NCBI GenBank assembly: GCA_043777755.1
Contig: JAYWHK010000281.1
Location: 1 to 6,911 of the forward strand
DNA length: 6,911 nt
Source of the DNA: CANHEE01 sp043777755
Lineage (GTDB): Bacteria > Bacteroidota > Bacteroidia > Chitinophagales > Saprospiraceae
Direction of reading: 5' to 3'
Below the pieces are notes generated by a model. That model was given only the letters and a program-made list of their open reading frames with translations, was not told the origin of the DNA and made no database searches. Of the stretch, positions 1-6,910 are shown in pieces. Position 1 is the first letter of the stretch; each line of letters opens with the position of its first letter. The translations under genes were made by a program, and so were the position numbers.

Positions 1-95
1 TAAAAATAAAAAATTGATATTTTATTATAAATTAAAATATTATTTTTTAAATTTTTTAAAAATGTTCTGTTTTTAGAAAACTGGAACATCGAGTT
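1..95 (+). repeat. Left copy of long inverted repeat, perfect 38-base inner core at 58-95
   Basis: This stretch aligns without gaps to the reverse complement of 6816-6910. Positions 58-95 are identical in all 38 bases; the AT-rich outer part (1-57) matches at about 46 of 57 by hand count. The match stops sharply after position 95, where the toxin remnant begins. The core holds an imperfect palindrome at 62-89: ATGTTC pairs with GAACAT and GTTTT (69-73) pairs with AAAAC (77-81), with loop TAG and a small internal bulge. The outer part may extend beyond the window. It could be the end of an insertion sequence or MITE-like element lying to the left, or a recombination site. No transposase or recombinase is visible, so its nature is open. 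Confidence 0.9.
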
Positions 96-347
96 AATAG
101 TATATTTTTTACAAAAACTGCACTTAAAGAATTAGAAAAATTACCTAAAAACATTCAATCGAATATTGCGGAACACGTCATTTAGTTAAGCGAAGAGCCT
201 CGTCCAAGAGGTTGTAAAAAATTGCACGGCGATGAGAATGCGTGGCGCATTAGAATTGGACATTATAGAGTCATTTACTCTATAGAAGATAATATTTTGA
301 CTATTGATATTATCAAAATTAAACATAGAAAAGACGTTTACAAATAA
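96..347 (+). pseudogene. RelE/ParE-family toxin remnant (no start codon, internal stop)
   Basis: The frame reads NSIFFTKTALKELEKLPK, then after a TAG stop at 183-185 continues LSEEPRPRGCKKLHG, WRIRIGHYRVIYSI and HRKDVYK before TAA at 345-347. This is the usual layout of a complete RelE/ParE-type mRNA interferase of about 85 residues: N-terminal helix, Rxx-GxKKL strand, WRIRIG-YRVIY core and basic C-terminus. Two lesions show it is dead. The codon where ATG would be expected (93-95) is GTT, the last bases of the repeat, and a stop interrupts the frame at about residue 30. Upstream the frame is closed by TAA at 57-59 and contains no ATG. The antitoxin, normally encoded just upstream, is absent. 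Family assignment is by motif recognition; the protein would have been cytoplasmic. Confidence 0.88.
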
Positions 348-372
348 ATATAAAATATTGACAATCAAATAA

Positions 373-1452
373 ATGAGCAACAACTACGTAGCCATCATGG
401 CTGGCGGTGTCGGTAGCCGATTTTGGCCCGCAAGCCGTACCGCAAAACCAAAACAATTTTTGGATATTCTGGGTGTCGGAAAGACCCTTTTACAAATGAC
501 TTTTGAGCGTCATTTGAAACTCGTACCGAAGGAAAATATCTTCATTGTGACGAATGCACAGTACCGTGATTTGGTCAAAGAACAATTGCCGGAAATCACT
601 GACAATCAGATACTTGGAGAGCCTTCTCGAAACAATACTGCGCCTTGCTTGGCGTATATGGCGTTGAAACTTCAAGGGATTAATCCAAAAGCAAACTTCA
701 TTGTGGCTTCTTCTGATCACTTGATTTTGAAAGAAGACGTGTATTTAGAAAAAATTCAACAAGCATTTGATTTTGTAAGTCAAGGCGATGTGTTGATGAC
801 ACTTGGCATCACGCCAACTCGTCCTGATACAGGTTACGGTTACATTAATTTTGCCAAAAGAGATGCCAACGACGATGGTATTTTTAAGGTAAAACAATTT
901 CGTGAAAAACCTGATTTACAAACAGCAAAAGAATATGTTGCCAGTGGAAACTTTCTTTGGAATGCAGGGATTTTCATTTGGTCTGTCAAAAGTTTGTTGA
1001 AATCTTTTGGAAAAAATGCAGCTGAGATTTTGACGATTTTGGATAAAGAAAACGTCTATAATACCGCTTCCGAACAAGATTTTATCAACGAACACTACCC
1101 TACTACGCCCGATATTTCGATTGATTATGCCATTATGGAAAAAGCGGACAACATCTACACGATTCCTTCGGACATTGGTTGGTCGGATTTGGGAACTTGG
1201 GGCAGTTTGCACGAAGAATCTCCTCGAGATACTGATGGAAACGCCATCAACGGCGACCATGTTATGTTATATGACGTAAAAAACACCTTGATTCGTGTAC
1301 CCAAAAATAAATTGACTGTTATCAAAGACCTCGAAGATTACATCGTGGTGGACGAAGACGATATTTTGATGATTGTTCCAAAATCAAAAGAACAAGAAAT
1401 CAAAACAATTACAAAAGATGTAGGGAAGCAGAAAGGTGACTTTTATGTTTAA
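373..1452 (+). CDS. manC: Mannose-1-phosphate guanylyltransferase (GDP-mannose pyrophosphorylase)
   Basis: The enzyme joins GTP and mannose 1-phosphate to give GDP-mannose and pyrophosphate in the cytoplasm, supplying mannosyl and derived fucosyl or rhamnosyl donors for surface glycans. The 359-residue product starts with the nucleotidyltransferase signature GGVGSRFWPASR (residues 11-22) followed by PKQF (26-29). Later blocks are EPSRNNTAP (83-91), SSDH (113-116), TGYGYI (153-158), FREKPD (176-181), WNAGIF (196-201) and DIGWSDLGTW (267-276), all typical of this family. It ends with a short beta-helix-like tail and lacks the C-terminal phosphomannose isomerase domain of the roughly 470-residue bifunctional enzymes, as is common in Bacteroidota. 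The ATG at 373 puts the signature at the usual distance from the N-terminus. It lies 25 bases after the toxin remnant and is followed at once by a terminator, so it looks like its own transcription unit or the end of one. Its base composition appears less AT-rich than the downstream genes. Confidence 0.96.
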   Translation: MSNNYVAIMAGGVGSRFWPASRTAKPKQFLDILGVGKTLLQMTFERHLKLVPKENIFIVTNAQYRDLVKEQLPEITDNQILGEPSRNNTAPCLAYMALKLQGINPKANFIVASSDHLILKEDVYLEKIQQAFDFVSQGDVLMTLGITPTRPDTGYGYINFAKRDANDDGIFKVKQFREKPDLQTAKEYVASGNFLWNAGIFIWSVKSLLKSFGKNAAEILTILDKENVYNTASEQDFINEHYPTTPDISIDYAIMEKADNIYTIPSDIGWSDLGTWGSLHEESPRDTDGNAINGDHVMLYDVKNTLIRVPKNKLTVIKDLEDYIVVDEDDILMIVPKSKEQEIKTITKDVGKQKGDFYV

Positions 1453-1457
1453 AAGAT

Positions 1458-1507
1458 AAATAAAAAAGATAAATGTGACAATGTTACATTTATCTTTTTT
1501 ATTTTTG
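1458..1507 (+). terminator. Strong intrinsic terminator after manC
   Basis: A long hairpin pairs 1458-1479 with 1483-1504 around a three-base loop (AAT, 1480-1482). The only imperfection is one G-T wobble (1477 with 1485). The A-rich left arm and T-rich right arm (T run at 1495-1500, more T to 1506) give the U tract needed for Rho-independent termination. It starts 5 bases after the manC stop. Because the arms are A-rich and T-rich, it could terminate transcription from either direction. It separates manC from the glycosyltransferase downstream. Confidence 0.88.
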
Positions 1508-1581
1508 CAAAAAATTTTAAAGCTCAATCAATCCATTTTGTAATAACCTTGTCTTTGGAAAAGATTTGGGGTAGGTCTTTT

Positions 1582-2718
1582 ATGAAAATAGCAATTGTTG
1601 CCAACTCGACTTGGAATATTTATAATTTCCGATTAAATATACTTCGTGCCTTAGAAGAAAAAGGTGTGGAGATTGTCGTCGTTGCTCCAATTGACAAGTA
1701 TATTTTTTACCTCAATGAATTTAAAAATGTACGGCACATTCCACTCAAACGTCTTTCAAGAAAAAGTACAAATCCGATAAAGGATTTGCTCTTGTTCAAA
1801 GAATTTTACGGAATTTATAAAAGAGAAAAATTTGATATTGTATTGCATTATACCATAAAACCCAATATTTGGGGTAATTTGGCAGCCAGATTTACACAAA
1901 CGCCTTCGGTTTGTGCGGTGACGGGCTTAGGTTATGCTTTTTTACACAACGGTTGGGTCGAAAAATTGAGTACTTTTTTATACCGTTTTTCTTTTAGAAG
2001 TGCGAGGAAAGTTGTTTTTGAGAATGAAGAGGACATGGTCTATTTTGAAAAAAGAAATATAACAAAATTAGGGCAAAGTATGTCCGTCAATGGCTGTGGA
2101 ATAGATACAGATTATTATGCAATTGAAAATGCAACGAAAACACTAAACGCTAAAAATAAAATAATTTTTACATTTATTGGTCGTTTTTTGTACGATAAAG
2201 GGATATTGGAGTTTGTAGAGGCGGCAAAAAATATCAAAGAGAAACATTCTAATGTAGCATTTTGGCTTGTAGGAGAAATAGATGAAAACTATCCTGCGAC
2301 TATCAGCACTGACCAATTGCTTTCTTGGGTTAATCAGCGAGTAATTATTGATAAAGGTCCATCAAGCGATGTTCGAGTAAATATCGCAGCTTCGGATTGT
2401 ATTATTTTGCCTTCTTATCGAGAAGGAACTTCCCGAGTTTTGCTTGAAGCTGCAAGTATGGGCAAACCTATCATTACCACCGACGTTCCTGGTTGTCGAA
2501 ATGTTGTTGAAAACAATGTAAATGGCATACTTTGCAAGGCAGGAAGCTCATCAGCACTAACCGAAGCCATTGAGTCTTTTCTATTGTTGTCAAATGAAAA
2601 ACGAAAGCAAATGGGACAAATCGGCAGACATAAAGCTGTCCATATTTTTAGTGCTAATCAAATCGTAACGGAATATTTAAACCTCTTAAATCAAATCATC
2701 AATGAAAAAAAACAATGA
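1582..2718 (+). CDS. GT4-family glycosyltransferase (PglA/WbuB-like group)
   Basis: A 378-residue cytoplasmic or membrane-associated GT-B glycosyltransferase that would add a sugar from a nucleotide donor to a lipid-linked glycan intermediate. The N-terminal domain opens with MKIAIVANSTWNIYNFR and contains HYTIKPNIWGNLAA (89-102) and VTGLGYAF (113-120), typical of the subgroup that includes bacillosamine-linked GalNAc transferases. The C-terminal donor domain shows NGCGID (170-175), FIGRFLYDKG (198-207) and the EX7E pair E281/E289 within YREGTSRVLLEAASMGKP. The frame also opens at a TTG (1549), but ATG 1582 is preferred because family members begin at MKI. A G-rich stretch (GGGGTAGG, 1568-1575) lies 6 bases before it. 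The terminator upstream implies a separate promoter in about 1505-1575, where I see no convincing consensus. It overlaps the next gene by 17 bases, so the two are probably co-translated. Sugar specificity cannot be told. Confidence 0.92.
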   Translation: MKIAIVANSTWNIYNFRLNILRALEEKGVEIVVVAPIDKYIFYLNEFKNVRHIPLKRLSRKSTNPIKDLLLFKEFYGIYKREKFDIVLHYTIKPNIWGNLAARFTQTPSVCAVTGLGYAFLHNGWVEKLSTFLYRFSFRSARKVVFENEEDMVYFEKRNITKLGQSMSVNGCGIDTDYYAIENATKTLNAKNKIIFTFIGRFLYDKGILEFVEAAKNIKEKHSNVAFWLVGEIDENYPATISTDQLLSWVNQRVIIDKGPSSDVRVNIAASDCIILPSYREGTSRVLLEAASMGKPIITTDVPGCRNVVENNVNGILCKAGSSSALTEAIESFLLLSNEKRKQMGQIGRHKAVHIFSANQIVTEYLNLLNQIINEKKQ

Positions 2719-4000
2719 GCAACACTTACTATTTTTTTTGATGGCTTTCCTTTACAGTACAGCCTTCACAAATCTTTTGGAATTGCCAATTGTCAAAAAC
2801 CGTGTACAATTGCCAGAATTGTTGTTTTTGCCTATTTTCTTCTTTGGAATCAAGTATTTAACGCCCGTTTTAAATTTTTCTTTTTTCAAAAAATACCACT
2901 ATATTTTTCCTTTTTTGTATGTTATTTCTAATTTAATCTCCTCGTTTTCGAGTGGGGTTCTGACCTCCGTTTTAGAGTCATTTGGAAAAATATATCTTTT
3001 TTTAGTCTATGTTATTGCTATTGAATTTTTTAGTCAATACAAAAAAACAGATTTAAAACAGCTTATTTATACCCATTTTTTCAACTTCGGACTGATAATC
3101 AGCGGCACAATACTGATAGGTTTTTGCCTATGGGCAGTTGATATTGCTACCCCAATCGGAGATACAGAACTTTATCCTTACTTGGGTAAAGTGTATCGAG
3201 CCGAAGGTTTTACAAGAAGTGCTACCATGCTCGCTACCCTACTACTTATGACTGTTAGTATTGTTTTTTATCATTTTCTTGAAAAAAAAGAAAAAAAAGA
3301 CATTTTTTTGGTCGTTTTGATGTTTTTTGTAGCGGTTCTTACTTTTTCAAAGTCTATTTTACTGATTAGTCTTAATATTGCATTGCTGGTTTGTTGGTTT
3401 TATCTAAAAAAATACTTAAAATATTTAAATGCAATTTTTATTGTAGGGGCATTTTTTATTTTAAATATAGCAACGCACTATCTTCCAATAGCAAAAAATT
3501 TTGCCGAATTAACTAAATTTAAAGCACAATACATTTCTGATAAAATTGCGTTTTCTATAGCAGATTTTGACATTTACGAAACTTGTTATGCCGCTACAAA
3601 ACGAGAAAGTTTCACCGTTTTTAGTCGAAATCCAATACTTGGTGTTGGTACAGGAAATTTTGACACACAGCTCGAAATTTTACAAAAACAAGGATTTTAT
3701 TCGCCAACGCTTCCCATTTACAATCCGCATTGTACTTACATTGGAGCATTAGCGGAAAACGGATTTATTGGTTTTAGTTTTTTAATAGCCTTTTTATGGG
3801 TACTTTACAAAATGGCTAAACATAACATTTTTGAAAAAAGTTTCGATTATGCTTTGTATCTTATCTTGGTGTCCTTGCTGTTAGAATCTTGGGTGACAGA
3901 CACCATGAATTTTAGACAACTTTGGTTCTTTTTTGCACTCTTAGTAGCTTATCATCTCAGCACAAATCAAGGTATTGCGCAGAAACCATTGGAAGTGTAA
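2702..4000 (+). CDS. O-antigen polymerase/ligase-type membrane protein (Wzy_C/WaaL superfamily)
   Basis: A 432-residue inner-membrane protein with about 11-12 hydrophobic segments (roughly residues 8-28, 36-50, 66-84, 97-113, 124-146, 173-193, 200-215, 217-234, 242-260, 352-370, 383-400, 404-418). A large periplasmic loop at about 261-351 ends in the family hallmark: NPILGVGTGNF (310-320) and H343 leading into YIGALAENGFIG (346-357). RAEGFTRSATMLA (167-179) and TFSKSILL (214-221) also match conserved Wzy_C positions. Such proteins either polymerise lipid-linked repeat units (Wzy) or transfer the finished glycan to an acceptor (WaaL and related); sequence alone does not separate them, though position among glycosyltransferases favours Wzy. 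The start overlaps the preceding gene by 17 bases and its 3' end overlaps the convergent gene on the other strand by 44 bases. Runs of eight A occur at 2705-2712, 3282-3289 and 3291-3298. Confidence 0.9.
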   Translation: MKKNNEQHLLFFLMAFLYSTAFTNLLELPIVKNRVQLPELLFLPIFFFGIKYLTPVLNFSFFKKYHYIFPFLYVISNLISSFSSGVLTSVLESFGKIYLFLVYVIAIEFFSQYKKTDLKQLIYTHFFNFGLIISGTILIGFCLWAVDIATPIGDTELYPYLGKVYRAEGFTRSATMLATLLLMTVSIVFYHFLEKKEKKDIFLVVLMFFVAVLTFSKSILLISLNIALLVCWFYLKKYLKYLNAIFIVGAFFILNIATHYLPIAKNFAELTKFKAQYISDKIAFSIADFDIYETCYAATKRESFTVFSRNPILGVGTGNFDTQLEILQKQGFYSPTLPIYNPHCTYIGALAENGFIGFSFLIAFLWVLYKMAKHNIFEKSFDYALYLILVSLLLESWVTDTMNFRQLWFFFALLVAYHLSTNQGIAQKPLEV

Positions 4001-5234
4001 AAGCGGCAACTTGATTTTCAGTAATTGATTTCCCTTTATTCGTTTTAATCCATTCTATTATTGGTTTTGGATTTGCAAGAGAATTGGTGTGAATGATAAA
4101 ATGTTTTTCTTTCAAAAAAACCTCATTCGGGTCGTTTTCTACTTGTGAAAAATGAATAATTGGACGATTTGCACCCAAATAATCCGCTATTTTGCTCGGA
4201 AGCTGCCACCAAGTAATGTTCCCTATATTTATCAAAAAGTCCATAGAAGCCATCGCTTCACTACTGTCTTTCCTTGATTTGAGTCCATGCAAAACAAAAT
4301 GTGAATTGTTCTTCAACTCATTTGCAAAAGCGGGTAAAATATCGCCAAAAATATGAATTTTTATTTTTTGAGAAAGAGCTAAATCGTAATTTTTTATTTT
4401 TTCTAAAAAATAAAAAAGAACTCTTGGTGTACGTACTGGCTCATAAAATGCTCCAAAATAGCCCAAATCTATACCATCACTTTCTTTTTCAAAGTATTGA
4501 TTTTGTTCTTTGGAAAGGTGAAGCAAAGGGAGTATTACCTTTGTTTTTTCAGAAGAAAAATCCAAGTATTGCTCGTAGTACTTTAACATATTTTCATTCG
4601 TAATACTCACTTTATCAGCTGTTTGTAGTACTTTTTTTTCTATTTTCTTTAAAAAAGGTGCATAAATACGCCTCACATCTATATGAGAAGCGTTAAACAA
4701 AGGATCACCAATATCTACAATCCAATTGATTTGAGGGAATTTTTTTTTCAAAGACAAACCAATTTGCTGGGAAGCGAAAGGCATAGAAACAGTAATCACC
4801 GTTTCAAAATGATACTTTTCAAGCAGTTCAATCGCTTTGTTTTTACCAGACCAATACCATAAAATAGATTCGTCAGGAAAGCAAAGCAGCTTAAACAATT
4901 GATACATTTTTATAAAAAAATACGTAATTCTATTTTTTATTTTTTGAAAAAAATTAGATTTTGCCTCAATTTGATTGTCACTTTCTGACAATCTTCCTCG
5001 TTGATTTTTAACAGGTATAAAAAAATAGAATAGCTCTTTCAAAGACTCAAAACCAACTCGATAAACCTTTACACCATTCAAAATTTCTTCTTTTTCACAA
5101 CCTTTTAATCTGGCACACAACACACAAACGTCTATTCCTTGCGCAGCCCAATATTCAGCAAGTGCTGTCCAACGATGAGGTCTTGGATGAAAAAGTGGAA
5201 AATACCACGGGCAGATGATTAAGATTTTTTTCAT
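3957..5234 (-). CDS. GT4-like glycosyltransferase
   Basis: A 425-residue GT-B-type glycosyltransferase expected to act on a lipid-linked glycan at the cytoplasmic membrane face. The N-terminus MKKILIICPWYFPLFHPRPHRW, with ALAEYWAAQGIDVCVLC (24-40), matches the first Rossmann strand and helix of the GT4 acceptor domain. NGVKVYRV (53-60) is a usual loop. TVSMPFASQQIGLSLKKKFP (148-167) and WIVDIGDPLF (171-180) lie in the acceptor domain. The C-terminal donor domain shows LGYFGAFYEPVRTP (257-270), IHIFGD (293-298) and LPSKIADYLGANRPII (345-360). That last block takes the place of the usual EX7E region; the classic pair of glutamates is not present, so this is a divergent GT4-like member. The start codon overlaps the upstream gene's stop as ATGA (5234-5231), indicating translational coupling. 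Its stop lies inside the convergent polymerase gene. Donor and linkage are unknown. Confidence 0.87.
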   Translation of the reverse strand: MKKILIICPWYFPLFHPRPHRWTALAEYWAAQGIDVCVLCARLKGCEKEEILNGVKVYRVGFESLKELFYFFIPVKNQRGRLSESDNQIEAKSNFFQKIKNRITYFFIKMYQLFKLLCFPDESILWYWSGKNKAIELLEKYHFETVITVSMPFASQQIGLSLKKKFPQINWIVDIGDPLFNASHIDVRRIYAPFLKKIEKKVLQTADKVSITNENMLKYYEQYLDFSSEKTKVILPLLHLSKEQNQYFEKESDGIDLGYFGAFYEPVRTPRVLFYFLEKIKNYDLALSQKIKIHIFGDILPAFANELKNNSHFVLHGLKSRKDSSEAMASMDFLINIGNITWWQLPSKIADYLGANRPIIHFSQVENDPNEVFLKEKHFIIHTNSLANPKPIIEWIKTNKGKSITENQVAAFTLPMVSAQYLDLC

Positions 5235-6550
5235 TTTAGCTCGTAGATTATATTATCCACTTTAAAAGGATTGTATATCATAATGAGGAAAGCAATTACA
5301 ATTGATACCTCTGATAAAATTTGACCAAAAGGAATAAACGATAATAACATACTGCTTAAAATAATTCCTATACAAAAGAATATCTTACTGGCAGTAAATA
5401 TTTTTAAATTAAAAGAACTTAGATAGATCAATATGGGAAAAAACCATTGCACGTAATAATATGAAAGTCTATGAACTGGTAAAAAATACTCTGAAAAAAT
5501 GTAAATAATAATAAACAATATATAATTATGCTCTCTAATTGCTTGTTTTGTCTTATTTAGATAATAAGCAACTAAAAAAACAGATAGAAAAATATATATA
5601 GAAATCATTACACTTTTTGGAATTTTAATTGCTGTTATTTTAAAAACCCAACGTTGAATGCTGCTATTGTTGTGGGCAAGAGCTTTGGGAAAATCTGAAG
5701 AAGATAATCCTTTTTCAATATTATTAACACCTTCTAACGAGGTCAGGTTATATGTTGTTTCTACGGAATTAAGAGCAAGCTCTCCAATTCCCCATTTTGA
5801 CCACAATTTCATTGCTTGAAAATAGCTTTTCCAATCTTCAATAGTTGAAAAAGAAAAAGACAATCCTCCAATTAGAAATACTCCGCAGAAAACACCTTTT
5901 AGGTAAGCACTTTGCATATTCTTGTCTATTAAAAATAACAATAGAATCGCTGACAAGCCAATGTTTAATCTAAATGCTACTAAAACACATACTACAATAC
6001 CTGTCCAAAAGCCATTTTTCTTATGAAAACCAAACCAAAAAATTAACGCTAAAAGAGCTGAAAAGGTCATATATTTTTGCCCTTCTACTGCGTGCCACCA
6101 CCAAGCACTACTTCCTATTATACAAAATGAAAATATGTAAAGCAAATGGGACGCTTTCAAATTTGGATATATTTTTTTTATCAAATATAAAATTAGTCCG
6201 ACTAAACAATAATTCCAAGCAAACCAAGCCCAAATTCCATCACTATAAGTTAATAAAGCAAAAGGTAGCCCAAAAATCAAATAGAAAGGATTCATGGTAA
6301 CATAATTCATTGGAGCAATATTATTATCCCCGTTGTCTAACAAATAAGTATCGTCTCCATCTTTCCATTCGTAAAAATAAATATTTTCATTGGTCAAAAG
6401 AAGTCGAGATCCAACAACCTGGCATCTGAAATCTTTTCTACCACAAGAGATGCTATAATTATAGATTGAAACAAATGAATAAAATAGCCATGCTAATGCT
6501 GTAATTATTAGTATAATATTAAAAAATTGTTTATTTTTTTTCATTTTCAA
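5231..6550 (-). CDS. Multi-spanning membrane protein, GT-C type (GT87/DUF2029-like)
   Basis: A 439-residue integral membrane protein with roughly ten hydrophobic segments (about residues 9-29, 86-102, 106-125, 135-150, 162-175, 181-208, 217-234, 312-331, 342-358, 365-383, 390-408, 412-427). The first loop carries a VGSRLLLTNENIYFYEW block (46-62) followed by NYVTMNPFYLIFGLPFALL (82-100), and EGQKYMTFSALLAL (156-169) lies in the middle. This pattern (acidic first loop, 'vxxN-PxxxxxxxPfalL', then a GQ motif) is seen in GT-C proteins related to GT87, which use polyprenyl-phosphate sugars on the periplasmic side. I infer a glycosyltransferase role from that and from the neighbours; direct evidence for catalysis is weak. 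Two in-frame ATGs (6550, 6544) are possible starts. It is coupled to the GT4-like gene by an ATGA overlap and starts 38 bases after the truncated fragment upstream. A run of eight A (6541-6534 on the minus strand) follows the second ATG. Confidence 0.75.
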   Translation of the reverse strand: MKMKKNKQFFNIILIITALAWLFYSFVSIYNYSISCGRKDFRCQVVGSRLLLTNENIYFYEWKDGDDTYLLDNGDNNIAPMNYVTMNPFYLIFGLPFALLTYSDGIWAWFAWNYCLVGLILYLIKKIYPNLKASHLLYIFSFCIIGSSAWWWHAVEGQKYMTFSALLALIFWFGFHKKNGFWTGIVVCVLVAFRLNIGLSAILLLFLIDKNMQSAYLKGVFCGVFLIGGLSFSFSTIEDWKSYFQAMKLWSKWGIGELALNSVETTYNLTSLEGVNNIEKGLSSSDFPKALAHNNSSIQRWVFKITAIKIPKSVMISIYIFLSVFLVAYYLNKTKQAIREHNYILFIIIYIFSEYFLPVHRLSYYYVQWFFPILIYLSSFNLKIFTASKIFFCIGIILSSMLLSFIPFGQILSEVSIVIAFLIMIYNPFKVDNIIYELK

Positions 6551-6588
6551 ACTATTTTAATTGGTAAGATTTTTAGTACTTACTCTTT

Positions 6589-6816
6589 TTATTCTTTATC
6601 AAACCAGTACAACTCTAAACTTCTATTGTAAAATTTAGGGACTTTCAAATAAGGAACATGGTCAATATAAAATCTTCGTTGCTTAGAATTTTCATCTACC
6701 TCAAATAATGATGGAGAATATTGATATGTTCTTTTTGATTTTGGAACTTCGAGAATATCTAATACAGTAGCGTATAGGTTAAAATGGCTTGCAGGGTATT
6801 CTTTGTGTAATTGTAA
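6589..6816 (-). pseudogene. C-terminal remnant of an unidentified protein, 5' end lost at the repeat
   Basis: The minus strand is open for about 75 codons from the inner edge of the repeat to TAA at 6591-6589. It reads LQLHKEYPASHFNLYATVLD, then ILEVPKSKRTYQYSPSLFEV and further to YNRSLELYWFDKE. The composition and the long stop-free run in AT-rich DNA suggest real coding sequence. No ATG occurs in the frame, and it closes within the repeat at TAG (6837-6835), so the start and N-terminus are missing. The 'FNLYATVLDIL' and 'SPSLFE' patches faintly recall the C-terminal part of sulfatase-like/alkaline phosphatase superfamily proteins, which can modify glycans, but this is a tentative resemblance only. 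It lies 38 bases upstream of the GT-C gene in the same orientation and was probably the preceding member of that operon. Confidence 0.55.
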
Positions 6817-6910
6817 ACTCGATGTTCCAGTTTTCTAAAAACAGAACATTTTTTAAAATTATAAAAAACAATATTTGTTTTTATAGTAAAATATTGATAT
6901 TTTATTTTTA
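6816..6910 (-). repeat. Right copy of long inverted repeat, perfect 38-base inner core at 6816-6853
   Basis: This is the reverse-complement partner of 1-95: position x on the left pairs with 6911 minus x here. The inner 38 bases (6816-6853) are identical to the left copy; the outer AT-rich part (6854-6910) carries about 11 mismatches and no gaps. The same imperfect palindrome lies at 6822-6849. The inner edge cuts the reading frame of the C-terminal remnant on the minus strand, just as the left copy cuts the toxin gene. The repeat may continue beyond the last base of the window. Confidence 0.9.

Noticed and set aside
183..185. TAG read as a sense codon (recoding) in the toxin gene
   Set aside because: No intact gene in the window has an internal TAG, and the toxin gene has also lost its start codon, so decay is the simpler explanation.
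1..372. Bacteroidota-type promoter (TTG with TAnnTTTG) in the repeat or before manC
   Set aside because: Only partial matches at wrong spacing were seen, and such matches are expected by chance in this AT-rich sequence.
186..383. Minus-strand open frame of 65 codons over the toxin remnant
   Set aside because: It is antisense to a recognisable RelE-type sequence, has low-complexity composition and no family features.
490..1260. Two minus-strand open frames within manC
   Set aside because: They are shadows of a strongly conserved gene, and their translations show no recognisable motifs.
1549..1581. Upstream TTG start extending the GT4 protein by 11 residues
   Set aside because: The ATG at 1582 begins the canonical MKIAIVANS N-terminus, and the extension has no family counterpart.
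1505..1581. Promoter for the GT4 gene, for example TAACCTTG at 1544-1551
   Set aside because: It has one mismatch to TAnnTTTG and no convincing TTG element at the expected distance; a promoter is implied by the terminator but not located.
5974..6300. Plus-strand open frame of 108 codons across the GT-C gene
   Set aside because: It is antisense to a well-formed membrane protein and is lysine/leucine-rich shadow sequence without motifs.
6564..6583. Short GTAAG/CTTAC hairpin between the remnant and the GT-C gene, followed by T-rich sequence on the plus strand
   Set aside because: The stem is only 5 bp with a 10-base loop, and the T-rich side faces the plus strand where no gene ends.
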